A stretch of DNA of 64,000 bases from Fimbriimonadaceae bacterium (GTDB lineage Bacteria > Armatimonadota > Fimbriimonadia > Fimbriimonadales > Fimbriimonadaceae): NCBI GenBank assembly GCA_019694835.1, contig JAIBBE010000066.1, positions 62,001-126,000 on the forward strand, in the 5' to 3' direction. Both the position numbers and the translations under genes were made by a program. The notes beneath the pieces are model-generated. The model was not told where the DNA came from. It did not search any database and saw only the letters and a program-made list of their open reading frames with translations. Positions 24,598-34,105 of the stretch are shown here, in pieces. Each line of letters begins with the position of its first letter. Within the stretch, counting starts at the first letter, position 1.

Positions 24598-27500
24598 ATG
24601 CGCTTAGGCACCCTTTGGTTCGTTTTGGCCGCCGCCGTTCCGTACGCGATTCTCGGTTTCGGTTTTTCTGGGTCAGGGCAAAAAGTGCCCTCCTACAAAG
24701 CTGACATCGTGCCCATTCTAAAGGGCCACTGCCTCTCGTGCCACTCGGGTTCAGGAGCAAAGGCGGGGCTGGATCTGAGCAGTCCCGAGTCGATCTTGAA
24801 GGTGATCAGCAAAGGCGATTCGAAGGCGTCGGTTTTGATGCAGCGGGTTCGCGGCGAAGGTGGCTTGCCCGCGATGCCGAAGGGCTTTGTGCCGCTCTCG
24901 AAAGAGCAGATCGGAACGCTCGCGGCGTGGATCGATGGGGGGGCGTCGTTCGGTGCAGGGCCGGATTTCGCGAGCGAGGTTCTCCCTCTGCTGCGCGGTC
25001 GATGTGGGTCGTGTCACGGCGCGGAAAAGCCCCAAGGCGACCTCGACGTGACGTCAGGAGCTGCGCTGCTCAAGAGCGGGACCGTCCTTGCGGGCAACCC
25101 GGATGAGTCGATTCTCTTGCGTCGCATCGTTGGACTGGATGGCTTGCCTCGGATGCCCAAGGGGTTTGCGCCACTGGATGAGAAAGAGACCCAACTCATT
25201 CGCGAGTGGATCGCAGCCGGGGCGCACGTTTCGACCGGGCCAGGGCATTGGGCGTACCAACCGGTAGTGCGACCCGCGTTACCTAAGATAAGAAGGAAGG
25301 CTTGGGTCAAGAATTTCATCGATGCCTTCGTTTTGTCTAAGTTAGAAGCGGAAGGACTATCACCATCACCAGAAGCGTCGAAGGAGACTTTGATCCGGCG
25401 AGTGAGTCTTGATCTGATCGGACTGCCCCCGACTCCTGCCGAAGTTGATGCCTTTCTGAAGGACAGCAAGCCGGGTGCCTATGAGCGCGTGGTTGACCGA
25501 CTGCTCAAGTCACCCCATTACGGGGAGCGGCAAGCCCGGATTTGGCTGGACCTCGCGAGGTATGCCGACACGAACGGATATGAGGCAGATCGGACCCGCC
25601 AGGCTTATCTTTATCGCGATTGGGTAATCAACGCGTACAACGCCAACATGGCATTCGATCGCTTCACAATCGAGCAGATCGCCGGAGACCTCTTGCCGTC
25701 CGCAACGGTCGATCAGCTGGTGGCGACCGGCTTCCATCGGAACTCGATGTTCAACGAAGAAGGCGGCGTCGATCCCAGAGAATCGATGTACGAGACGATC
25801 CTTGACCGGGTCGCCACGACTTCGACGGTTTGGCTCGGTTCGACGATGGCGTGTGCCCGCTGCCACGACCATAAGTTCGACCCGATCAGTCAGAAGGACT
25901 TCTACTCAATGTATGCGTTCTTTGGAAACAACGTATACGAAACGCGGGGCGACAACAACGTTGGGGCCATGAAGTTCTATGAGCCCAGCATGCGCATCGC
26001 CACTCCGGAGCAGGAGAAGGCACAAAAAACTCTAACCGCGAAGATCGCCGAACTCGACAAGGTGCTCTCCGCTCCCATTCCCGCCAAAGAAATCGAAGAA
26101 TGGGAGGCTCGATTAACCCAACCGGGGCTTTTCCAAACGCCTGCCGTCAAGATCGAGGCGGCCTCGAAATCCGAGTTTGAGCGACAGGCCGACGGCTTGA
26201 TCAAGCCGTTGGGCGCAACGCCGAACCAGGACAAATGGACGTTATCGATCGACCTTCCGAACGGAAAATGGACAGGTCTTCGAATTGAAACCCTACCCGA
26301 TAACGAGTTTCCAGCCAGCGGGCCCGGACGGGCGTCGTCGGGGAATTTCATTCTCTCCCGCGTTGACGTGGAGGTGGACGGGAAGCCCCTCGCGTTTGGT
26401 CGCAAGGCGGACCTCATCCAGGGAGGCTATGACCTCAATGGCCTGATCGACCAGAACCCCGAGACTGGCTGGGCGATCTACCCAGGCCAGGGCAAAGCGC
26501 ACGAATTGATGCTGAGCTTTGAGAAGCCACTGATCGGCCCCCAGAAGCTCAAACTGGTGTTGGACATGGGCTCCCAACAATGGCCGCAGCACATTCTCGG
26601 CAAGATCCGGATCTCGGCTACGGAGGCTACCGAGCCCGAACGGCTGGTGGTCAACCCCGAGGTCAGGTCCCTGCTCGGAAAGAAGGACCGCTCGTCCGCA
26701 GAGTCGGCGGTGATGGAGAAGGCCTATGCCATGGTCCGGCCCTCCTTCCGAAAAGCCAGGGCGGGGCGAGAGGAAGCCCAGCGGCAGCTCCAAGAATTGC
26801 AGGCGAAGATTCCGTTTGCCCTCGTCATGAAGGACAAGCCCGCGAAGGGACCGTTGAAGGCCTATGTCCACTCTCGGGGCGAGTTCTTGAGTCCGACGGA
26901 AGAGGTATTCGCCGCGACCCCGGCAGTGCTTCCGCCGATGAAGCCGACCTCGCCCGGTAATCGCCTCGGGCTCGCAGAGTGGCTGGTCTCCAAAGAAAAC
27001 CCGTTGACCGCGCGGGTGCAAGTCAATCGGATGTGGGAGCAGTACTTCGGGCGCGGCATCGTCGAGACCAGCGAGGATTTGGGGACGCAGGGCTCGAAGC
27101 CGACTCATCCCGAACTGCTGAATTGGCTGGCGGCGGAGTTCATGGAGCGCAACTGGGACATGAAGGCTATGCACCGGCTCATCGTCACCTCAGCGACCTA
27201 CCGTCAGTCGTCGGCAATCTCGCGGGATCTCCTTGAGCGCGACCCCCGAAACGAACTTCTGGCCCGGGGTCCGAGATTCCGCATGGAAGCTGAGATGATT
27301 CGAGACTCAGCCCTGGCGGCGGCTGGGTTACTTAATCCGAAAGTCGGCGGACCGAGCGTGTATCCGGTGCAGCCCGATGGAATCTGGGACAGCCCGTACA
27401 GCGGTGAACGCTGGATGACGGCTGCGAATGAAGATCGATTTCGACGTGGTCTGTATACCTTCTGGAAGCGAACATCACCTTATCCGACATTTGTTGCTCT

Positions 27501-27858
27501 CGATGCGGGATCGCGCGAGACGTGTGTCACGCGACGAATCCGAACCAACACGCCCCTGCAGGCGCTCGCTCTCCTTAATGACCGCGCCTTTCTTGAAGCC
27601 GCTTCCGGGCTCGCCAACAAGATGGCTGAAGGGAGGTCGGATGCCGATAAGATTCGGATCGGCCTCAGACGCGTTTTGAGCCGGTATCCGTCGGAAAAGG
27701 AGTCCGCGCGGCTTGTCCAGCTTCTGTTGGAAATGCGGAAGCGTTACGCGACCAACACAGGAGAGTCGAAGAAACTCGGCGAGTCGCCTGAACTTGCCGC
27801 GCTGACGATGGTCGCGAACGTGATTTTGAACCTGGACGAAGCCCTCACGAAAGGCTAG
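24598..27858 (+). CDS. Planctomycete-type cytochrome c protein (PSCyt1 / DUF1549 / DUF1553)
   Basis: 1086 residues. An N-terminal hydrophobic segment (LWFVLAAAVPYAILGFGF) exports or anchors it. Two PSCyt1-type haem motifs follow, CLSCHSGSGAKAG near residue 48 and CGSCHGAEKPQGD near residue 139, each with the downstream LP.MPKGF segment. A DUF1549 domain follows (about 230-460, including ARIWLDLARYADTNGYEADR and ACARCHDHKFDPI), then a region with coiled-coil and galactose-binding-like character, and a DUF1553 domain (about 770-1070, including NRMWEQYFGRGIVETSEDLG). The domain order is standard for proteins common in Planctomycetes, Verrucomicrobia and Armatimonadota and thought to act in polysaccharide-linked oxidation. 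The usual DUF1501 partner gene is absent. Confidence 0.9.
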   Translation: MRLGTLWFVLAAAVPYAILGFGFSGSGQKVPSYKADIVPILKGHCLSCHSGSGAKAGLDLSSPESILKVISKGDSKASVLMQRVRGEGGLPAMPKGFVPLSKEQIGTLAAWIDGGASFGAGPDFASEVLPLLRGRCGSCHGAEKPQGDLDVTSGAALLKSGTVLAGNPDESILLRRIVGLDGLPRMPKGFAPLDEKETQLIREWIAAGAHVSTGPGHWAYQPVVRPALPKIRRKAWVKNFIDAFVLSKLEAEGLSPSPEASKETLIRRVSLDLIGLPPTPAEVDAFLKDSKPGAYERVVDRLLKSPHYGERQARIWLDLARYADTNGYEADRTRQAYLYRDWVINAYNANMAFDRFTIEQIAGDLLPSATVDQLVATGFHRNSMFNEEGGVDPRESMYETILDRVATTSTVWLGSTMACARCHDHKFDPISQKDFYSMYAFFGNNVYETRGDNNVGAMKFYEPSMRIATPEQEKAQKTLTAKIAELDKVLSAPIPAKEIEEWEARLTQPGLFQTPAVKIEAASKSEFERQADGLIKPLGATPNQDKWTLSIDLPNGKWTGLRIETLPDNEFPASGPGRASSGNFILSRVDVEVDGKPLAFGRKADLIQGGYDLNGLIDQNPETGWAIYPGQGKAHELMLSFEKPLIGPQKLKLVLDMGSQQWPQHILGKIRISATEATEPERLVVNPEVRSLLGKKDRSSAESAVMEKAYAMVRPSFRKARAGREEAQRQLQELQAKIPFALVMKDKPAKGPLKAYVHSRGEFLSPTEEVFAATPAVLPPMKPTSPGNRLGLAEWLVSKENPLTARVQVNRMWEQYFGRGIVETSEDLGTQGSKPTHPELLNWLAAEFMERNWDMKAMHRLIVTSATYRQSSAISRDLLERDPRNELLARGPRFRMEAEMIRDSALAAAGLLNPKVGGPSVYPVQPDGIWDSPYSGERWMTAANEDRFRRGLYTFWKRTSPYPTFVALDAGSRETCVTRRIRTNTPLQALALLNDRAFLEAASGLANKMAEGRSDADKIRIGLRRVLSRYPSEKESARLVQLLLEMRKRYATNTGESKKLGESPELAALTMVANVILNLDEALTKG

Positions 27859-27900
27859 GCGCAGGTTGGGCGTCGGTTCGGGTACAAGGTACGAAGCGTT

Positions 27901-30018
27901 ATGGCAGCGGCACCCACCACCACGACTGAGACCGTTTCGATCACGATTAACGACATCGAAATCCAGGTTCCTAAGGGAGAATTGATCGTTGAGGCGGTCA
28001 AGCGACTTGGCTTGGAAATCCCGATTTTCTGCTACCACTCGCGGATGAAGCCAGTCGGTATGTGCCGGATGTGTTTGGTCGAAGTCGGGTTCAAGCAGCC
28101 GGATGGATCGGTACGAAAGATGCCCAAACCACAAGCTGGTTGCACCTTGCCCGCCAGCGACGGCATGGCGATCTATACGGACACCGAGATGGTCCACCGT
28201 GATCGCAAGGGCGTCCTGGAATTCCTGCTGGTCAACCATCCTCTCGACTGCCCGATCTGCGATCGAGGCGGTGAGTGTCCGCTCCAGAACAACACCCTGT
28301 TCTACGGACCGTCAACGAGCCGCTTCCTTGAGATGAAGCGCCACCTTCCGAAGGCGTTTCCCCTCAGTCAATATGTAACTCTTGACCTGGAAAGATGTAT
28401 TCAGTGTGGACGCTGTGTGCGATTCACTGAGGAGATCAGCGGCGACGCGCAGCTTGCTTTCCGGTTCCGCGGCGCGAACATGCAGCCAACGAGCTTCCAA
28501 CTGACCCAGTTCGAATCGAAGTTCAGCGGCAACGTGATCGAAGTCTGCCCTGTTGGAGCCTTGACGTCGAGCAAGTACCGGTTCCGTGCCCGCCCGTGGG
28601 ACCTCGAAACCAAACCCGCGATCTGCACCCTCTGCTCGAACGGCTGCAACATCTGGTTCGACCACCGGGCTGGTAAATTCGTCCGGGTCAACGGCCGCAC
28701 CAATGAAGCCGTTAACGAAGAATGGACGTGCGATAAGGGTAAGTTTGGACATGATTTCTATAACTCGGACAAGCGCCTGACTCACCCGCTGATCCGGGAA
28801 GGTCTCGGTTTCCGAAGGGCGAACTGGGCGGAAGCCTATCAGTCGATTCTTGAGGCCTTTAGCGTCGGCGGATCGAAAGTCGCGGCTCTGGTGGGACCGA
28901 TGGTCTCGAACGAGGGGCTTTACATGCTTCAGAAGATGTTCCGGATCGTCTTCAAGAGCAACAACCTGGACCACCGATGGACGAAGCACGTCGGCCCTAT
29001 CCCGGGTAAGCCAATGCCGATCGCCGATCTTGAGTCAAAGCAGAGCATCCTCGTCTTTGGGACAAGCCTCGCCGACGAAGAGCCCATCGTCTTCCTTCGG
29101 GTCCGAAAGGCGTGGTTCAACCACGGCACCAGGGTCGTCGTCGCGAGCGATGTGCCGACCGATGTCGATAGCTTTGCACACCTGATCCTTCGATATAACC
29201 CGGGCACGGAGCTGACATTGGCGAAGAGCCTTGAGGCGGCGGCAGGGAAGGGCTCGGAAGAATTCGCTCCCGAACAAACCGAAGGCCAAACCGGCGTGCC
29301 TGCCGCCAAAGTTCGCGAAGCGGCCCTACTACTTGACCCGAGCGGTGTAATCATCACGGCACACGGCCTGCTCAACAGCGAAGCCGGTTCAGACACGCTG
29401 AACACCCTCGCCGCTCTCGCAGATTCGACCAACGCGGCCTTCAGCTGTTATGCGCTCGGAGCGAATGATACGGGTGCCAGCGAAATCGGCGTCCTGCCCG
29501 ACCGCCTGCCGGGCGGCCGAACCGCCGACGAACTTTCCGCGTGGATGGCCGATATCCCCACCGAAAATGGCCTCTCGACCACTAAGATTTTGGAAGCGTG
29601 CGCCTCCGGCCAAATCACCGCGCTCTGGCTCGTAGGATGCGATCCGCTGACCATGCACTCCAACCGCGAACTCGTCGAGTCGGCCCTTGAAGGGGTTGAC
29701 TACCTGGTCGTCCAAGACATCCTCGATACCGAGGCGACCGGATACGCGAGCATGGTGCTGCCGATGGAAGCCCCCGCCGAGCATGACGGTTCGTATACGA
29801 ACGCGGAAAGAAGGGTTCAGCGCATCAAGCCCGTGATCCCCGCGCCAGGCGATGCCAAACCGGCATGGAGGATCTTTGCCGAAGCGATGCTCCGCGCCAA
29901 TCCCCACGCGCCCTTCTTCAATGCGGGCGAGGTCATGGATGAACTGGGCAAGGTGGTGCCCGCGTTTGCCGAAGCTCGGTTCGAGAATTTGGATGGCGAA
30001 GGCATCGTCCTCTCCTAG
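27901..30018 (+). CDS. nuoG: NADH-quinone oxidoreductase subunit G-like protein
   Basis: 705 residues. An N-terminal [2Fe-2S] ferredoxin domain (FCYHSRMKPVGMCRMCLVEV, then GCTLPA), the NuoG-specific His-Cys cluster motif HPLDCPICDRGGECPLQN, a [4Fe-4S] segment ERCIQCGRCVRFTEEI with VCPVGAL, then TKPAICTLCSNGCNI and a molybdopterin-oxidoreductase-like domain (about 240-690). This is the electron-entry subunit of respiratory complex I. It is shorter than the E. coli protein (about 910) and similar to compact NuoG forms. No other nuo gene is in the window; the neighbours are the PSCyt1 gene and sufC. A formate dehydrogenase-type alpha subunit or hydrogenase diaphorase subunit is an alternative, but the His-Cys motif plus early stop fits NuoG better. 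Confidence 0.85.
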   Translation: MAAAPTTTTETVSITINDIEIQVPKGELIVEAVKRLGLEIPIFCYHSRMKPVGMCRMCLVEVGFKQPDGSVRKMPKPQAGCTLPASDGMAIYTDTEMVHRDRKGVLEFLLVNHPLDCPICDRGGECPLQNNTLFYGPSTSRFLEMKRHLPKAFPLSQYVTLDLERCIQCGRCVRFTEEISGDAQLAFRFRGANMQPTSFQLTQFESKFSGNVIEVCPVGALTSSKYRFRARPWDLETKPAICTLCSNGCNIWFDHRAGKFVRVNGRTNEAVNEEWTCDKGKFGHDFYNSDKRLTHPLIREGLGFRRANWAEAYQSILEAFSVGGSKVAALVGPMVSNEGLYMLQKMFRIVFKSNNLDHRWTKHVGPIPGKPMPIADLESKQSILVFGTSLADEEPIVFLRVRKAWFNHGTRVVVASDVPTDVDSFAHLILRYNPGTELTLAKSLEAAAGKGSEEFAPEQTEGQTGVPAAKVREAALLLDPSGVIITAHGLLNSEAGSDTLNTLAALADSTNAAFSCYALGANDTGASEIGVLPDRLPGGRTADELSAWMADIPTENGLSTTKILEACASGQITALWLVGCDPLTMHSNRELVESALEGVDYLVVQDILDTEATGYASMVLPMEAPAEHDGSYTNAERRVQRIKPVIPAPGDAKPAWRIFAEAMLRANPHAPFFNAGEVMDELGKVVPAFAEARFENLDGEGIVLS

Positions 30019-30028
30019 CCTATGAGGT

Positions 30029-30218
30029 GGTAGCCGTCGGATGGTTCGTGCCGACGTTGACCTCGACCTCGACGCCTGACCTAACTAAAACTCAAGTTTC
30101 GGTGAGGTTCTTAGGAATCCAAAACCAGGAGGGCAGTCCATGTTGAGCATAAACGGGTGAACTTGGCTTTGCCTGGCTGGCGGGAGCCAACGTCGGCACG
30201 AACCATCCGACGGCTACC
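30029..30218. repeat. Element with perfect 31-bp terminal inverted repeats
   Basis: 30029-30059 and 30188-30218 are exact reverse complements over 31 bases; the left arm begins GGTAGCCGTCGGATGG. The 128-base interior has no open frame of note. The 190-bp unit fills most of the gap between nuoG and sufC. Size and symmetry are those of a miniature inverted-repeat element or a long RNA hairpin. Confidence 0.85.
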
Positions 30219-30245
30219 GACCACAGTCGTCGCCAGATCGAATCA

Positions 30246-30254
30246 TGCTAAAAT
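30246..30254 (+). promoter_or_regulatory. Possible extended -10 promoter of sufC-sufD
   Basis: TGCTAAAAT fits an extended -10 (TGnTANAAT), 57 bases before the sufC ATG and just after the inverted-repeat element. No clear -35 is seen. Confidence 0.35.
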
Positions 30255-30310
30255 CGTAAAGATTCTGCCGAGCCTCGAAAGCGGGCCGACGTAGAACCTT
30301 TCGAACCACC

Positions 30311-31069
30311 ATGCTGACGATCAAAAACTTGCGCGCGCGCGTCGAAGAGAAGGAAATCCTCAAGGGGATCGACCTCACCATCAACCCCGGCGAAATCCAC
30401 GCCGTCATGGGCCCGAATGGATCCGGAAAGAGCACCTTGGCGAACGTCCTCGCCGGACGTGACCCCTATGAAGTGACCGCTGGAGAAGTCGAGTTCCTGG
30501 GCGAAGATCTTCTCGAACTCGACCCCGAGGAGCGCGCTCACAAGGGCCTCTTCATGGCCTTCCAGTACCCGGTCGAAATCCCCGGCGTCAGCAACACCTA
30601 CTTCCTGCGCGCCGCCGTTAACGCGGCCAAGAAGGCGAGAGGCGAGGCGGAAATCGACGCCCTCAGCTTCATGAACTTCATCAAAGAGAAGATCAAACTG
30701 CTCGAACTCGATCCGACACTCCTCCAGCGCTCAGTGAACGAAGGATTCAGCGGCGGCGAGAAGAAGCGCAACGAGATTTTCCAGATGGCGGTGCTTGAGC
30801 CGAAGTTCTGCGTTCTTGACGAGACCGACTCGGGGCTCGACATCGACGCGCTTCAGACGGTCGCGAACGGCGTAAACGCCCTTCGCTCACCCGATCGAGG
30901 CTTCCTTATCGTCACCCACTACCAGCGCCTCCTGAACTACATCGTCCCCGACTTCGTGCACGTCCTGATGGATGGCCGCATCGTGAAGTCCGGCACGAAA
31001 GATCTCGCCCTCGAACTCGAAGAGAAGGGCTATGGCTGGATCGAGGAGGAAGTTGCCGCTACGGCATAA
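30311..31069 (+). CDS. sufC: Fe-S cluster assembly ATPase SufC
   Basis: 252 residues. ABC ATPase with SufC-specific features: Walker A GPNGSGKSTLANVLAG near residue 40, FMAFQYPVEIPGVSN after the Q-loop, signature NEGFSGGEKKRNEIFQMA, and Walker B FCVLDETDSGLDIDAL. SufC works with SufB and SufD in a soluble SufBC2D scaffold that builds iron-sulphur clusters. The ATG follows GAACCACC without a clear Shine-Dalgarno. The stop lies 4 bases before sufD. sufB and sufS are not in the window. Confidence 0.96.
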   Translation: MLTIKNLRARVEEKEILKGIDLTINPGEIHAVMGPNGSGKSTLANVLAGRDPYEVTAGEVEFLGEDLLELDPEERAHKGLFMAFQYPVEIPGVSNTYFLRAAVNAAKKARGEAEIDALSFMNFIKEKIKLLELDPTLLQRSVNEGFSGGEKKRNEIFQMAVLEPKFCVLDETDSGLDIDALQTVANGVNALRSPDRGFLIVTHYQRLLNYIVPDFVHVLMDGRIVKSGTKDLALELEEKGYGWIEEEVAATA

Positions 31070-31073
31070 GGCC

Positions 31074-32366
31074 ATGGTCGAACTTCAAGATCGCACGACA
31101 ACGCCCTTCGACGGCATCTTTTCTCGGTTCGAACGACGGACCGATCAGCCAGCTTGGCTGAGTGAGCTTCGCAGCAAAGGCTTGGCCGCATGGGATCGGC
31201 AGGGAATACCTACCACCAAGCACGAGGAGTGGAAGTACACGAGCCTCCGTGAGCTGAGTGAGCACCACTTCTTGCCCGCCGAACCTGCAGCACTAACCTC
31301 AGGTGACTTGTCCACCTTCGCCTATGCCGAGGATGCCATCAGGATTGCCGTCATTAACGGCAGACTTGACCATACAATTTCTTCGAAGCTGAACGATGTT
31401 GAAGGTCTAACGGTCGAGGAAGTCTGTCTGAACTCCGATAAACCGACCTTGCTCGGTGAAATCGCCGACGTAGACGCCAACCCATTCGCCGCCCTGAACG
31501 CGGCGCTTGTCGAGCATGTCATCGTTATTCGAGTCGCGAAGAGCGCGGTCATCGAAAGGCCGATCGAGATCATGGCGGTAATGACAGCGGGTTCGGACGC
31601 GGTCGCCGCCTTCCCTCGGTTCGTGCTGATCGCGGAAGAAAGTTCGCAGGCGACGGTCGTCGAGACCTATGGGTCAATTGGTGTCGGGGCGACTTTCCAG
31701 TCGGTCGTGCTTGAAGCCGACATCGCCAAGAATGCGGTGATCGAGCACATCCGGGTTCAGCGCGAGAGCCTTGATGCGAACCACATTTCGCTAACCCAGG
31801 TTCGCCAGGAGCGCGACAGCACTTACCGCCACTTCAGCGTGACCTTCGGCGGAAAACTCACCCGAAACGACACCAACGTCTTCCTCAACGGCTCGAATCT
31901 CCACTGCCGCCTCGACGGCGTGTATGTTCAGAACGGAACGCAGGTCTGCGATAACCACACGCGACTCGACCACGCTTATCCCCATTGCGACAGTTTCGAG
32001 GTCTACAAAGGTGTGCTCAGCGACCACGCTCGCGGGGTCTTTAACGGCAAAATCTACGTTCATCAGGACGCGCAGAAGACCGACGCGAAGCAGACCAATC
32101 AGGTCATCCTGCTTTCGCCGACTGCATCCATCGACACCAAACCACAGCTTGAAATCTATGCCGACGACGTGAAGTGTACGCATGGAGCGACGGTCGGCCA
32201 GCTTCGCGATGAGGCGCTTTTCTACCTGCGCTCGCGCGGAATTCCGCTCGCCGAAGCCCGGGCGCTGCTTGTCTACGCCTTCGCTGCTGAGGTTCTGGAG
32301 AAGATCGAGTGTGAGCCGGTGCGAGTCACCCTTGAGCGTCTGCTTTACGAGAAGCTGGGGAACTAG
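31074..32366 (+). CDS. sufD: Fe-S cluster assembly protein SufD
   Basis: 430 residues from ATG 31074, four bases after sufC; a start inside sufC is possible but less likely. SufD-type N-terminus with IPTTKHEEWKYTSLREL, then the right-handed beta-helix core and the C-terminal conserved stretch HARGVFNGKIYVHQDAQKTD, SIDTKPQLEIYADDVKCTHG and LRSRGIP. The partner of SufB and SufC in the SufBCD scaffold. The EEWKYT segment and the overall length favour SufD over SufB, and the sufC-sufD order is usual. sufB must lie elsewhere. Confidence 0.93.
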   Translation: MVELQDRTTTPFDGIFSRFERRTDQPAWLSELRSKGLAAWDRQGIPTTKHEEWKYTSLRELSEHHFLPAEPAALTSGDLSTFAYAEDAIRIAVINGRLDHTISSKLNDVEGLTVEEVCLNSDKPTLLGEIADVDANPFAALNAALVEHVIVIRVAKSAVIERPIEIMAVMTAGSDAVAAFPRFVLIAEESSQATVVETYGSIGVGATFQSVVLEADIAKNAVIEHIRVQRESLDANHISLTQVRQERDSTYRHFSVTFGGKLTRNDTNVFLNGSNLHCRLDGVYVQNGTQVCDNHTRLDHAYPHCDSFEVYKGVLSDHARGVFNGKIYVHQDAQKTDAKQTNQVILLSPTASIDTKPQLEIYADDVKCTHGATVGQLRDEALFYLRSRGIPLAEARALLVYAFAAEVLEKIECEPVRVTLERLLYEKLGN

Positions 32367-32461
32367 GCGGTCCTAGGTCCAGAATCAAATGAGGCCATCC
32401 TGAACGTACATCTTGGCAGCCGGAAGCGATTCGGGCTAGACTTGACCTTGGAACCTATGCG

Positions 32462-34105
32462 GTGGCTCGATTACCGGTGTTTGACGACGACTTGGCGGAG
32501 GGAAATCCCTCGGTCATGCTGAAGAATGAGAACCCTGAAGAGGGGCGCTATGATTCGGCGACGACCGAGAAGATTATCCGGATTGCGTCGCGGCTAGATT
32601 CCGAAAATCGCGAAACCCTGTCTGTCCCCGAGATAGAGCAGATCGCCAAGGAGGTCGGCATCGAAGCAGCGTACGTTCGCGAAGCGCTGAAGAAGGTCGC
32701 CGAAGAAAAGGTCAACCGCAAGCTCGGCCGTCGCGACCGTCCTGAAGCGGCAACGACCGCTGGTGGCCACTCCAAGGCCGAATTCTGGTCCACCGTCGCC
32801 GCATTTCTCATCCCCCTGGCCTGGGCATCGATTGCCTTCTTTGTTAGCGGTGGCGACGTCACGACGGCCAAGTTCTTCACGATGATGGCGCCGCTTCCGC
32901 TGGCGCTCTTGATCGGCTTTATCGCTGGCAATCGAAAGGTCGGTTTCTTCGCGTCTTTGGTTCTCGTCCTCGCCCTTTGGCCCGCGTTGGATAAGGTTCT
33001 CGCGACCGAGCAGACGATGGTCTTGAAGAACACTAGTCGACCCCTGGTCGACATGTCGAACGGCGGGATCAGCATCAATCTGCCCCCCGACCTGATGGAC
33101 AAGATGAAGTCGGGCGAGTTCCGTGCTCTTGGCGAAGAAATGGGCGCGCTGCAAACTCAGATCACCCAATTGGAGAAAGCACTCGCCAACAAGGATTTAC
33201 CTGCTGCGGAGAAAGCCAAGCTTGCCGCTGAACTCGCGACGGCGCAGAAGCGATCGGACGAAATCAAGGCGCAGTTCAAGGAAATGGGGAAGGACTTTGC
33301 CGAGTTGGAGAAACTCGGCGAGGCGTTTGACGAGGGCTTTCCAATTGGACCAACCGCTCCTCCGACTCCTCCCGGCACCACGGTTGTGAGGAGCACCAGC
33401 AGCAGCAAGGACGATGCACTGGCCCCGTTGCTGATCTTTGGGTCAATCTTTGCAGGAATCCTCGGAGTCGTTGGTGCCGGGGTTCGAATTCGACACTTTC
33501 CGTTCCCTGGGACGGCGCCAAAGACGGTGCCGGTCCCCGAAGATCGCGGTCAGATGCTGGACCAGTACTTTGAGCTTCAAAGCAAGCTACATGGACAAAA
33601 GCGCCGATTGGCATTCTTGAGTGTCGACGTGAGTGACTCGACGGGGATGAAGCACCACCAAGAAGAGTTGCTGGTCGAGCATTCCTTTAGCCGCTACACG
33701 CGTTGGGTAGCCGAGGTTGCGGCTCGATTCGGGGGTGAGATTCAGGCCGCCGCTGGCGATGGCGTAATGTGCGCATTCCCCGACGAAGCATCGGCGCTGC
33801 GCGCGGCCGTCGCCCTGCAGCAGGGAATTGGCGAGTTCAACTCGACGCATAATCGCCTGCCCCGTCCTTTCCGTATTCGTTGCGGAGTAAGCGCGGGTGA
33901 GGTGCCTTGGGAACCAGGCACTCCGATCGGCCTCCTCCAAAGCCCAGTGATCGATCGGGCGGCAGCGATGCAAAAGGTCGCCGCGCCCGAGTCGATCGTG
34001 GTGAGTCAAGAGGTTGAGGAGATTGCCAAGGTCGAACTTGGGCAACTTACTCCGATTCCAGATCCCATTGCAGGTGTCTCCGCGAGTTCTTGGTTAGCCC
34101 GTTAG
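32462..34105 (+). CDS. Membrane protein with C-terminal degenerate nucleotide-cyclase domain
   Basis: 547 residues from GTG 32462; an alternative ATG at 32516 is in frame. Residues ~35-90 contain a helical module (LSVPEIEQIAKEVGIEAAYVREAL). Two transmembrane helices follow (AAFLIPLAWASIAFFVSG, PLPLALLIGFIAG) and a third (VGFFASLVLVLALWPAL), then a predicted coiled coil (about 215-285), another hydrophobic segment (LLIFGSIFAGILGVVGAG) and a class III cyclase-like domain (about 380-535: FLSVDVSDST, AAGDGVMCAF, CGVSAGEV). The metal-binding aspartates are present, but the transition-state Arg position reads Ala (VIDRAAAMQ) and the substrate Lys is missing, so catalysis is doubtful. It converges on the lipoprotein gene at 34102 with a 4-base overlap. 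Confidence 0.75.
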   Translation: MARLPVFDDDLAEGNPSVMLKNENPEEGRYDSATTEKIIRIASRLDSENRETLSVPEIEQIAKEVGIEAAYVREALKKVAEEKVNRKLGRRDRPEAATTAGGHSKAEFWSTVAAFLIPLAWASIAFFVSGGDVTTAKFFTMMAPLPLALLIGFIAGNRKVGFFASLVLVLALWPALDKVLATEQTMVLKNTSRPLVDMSNGGISINLPPDLMDKMKSGEFRALGEEMGALQTQITQLEKALANKDLPAAEKAKLAAELATAQKRSDEIKAQFKEMGKDFAELEKLGEAFDEGFPIGPTAPPTPPGTTVVRSTSSSKDDALAPLLIFGSIFAGILGVVGAGVRIRHFPFPGTAPKTVPVPEDRGQMLDQYFELQSKLHGQKRRLAFLSVDVSDSTGMKHHQEELLVEHSFSRYTRWVAEVAARFGGEIQAAAGDGVMCAFPDEASALRAAVALQQGIGEFNSTHNRLPRPFRIRCGVSAGEVPWEPGTPIGLLQSPVIDRAAAMQKVAAPESIVVSQEVEEIAKVELGQLTPIPDPIAGVSASSWLAR

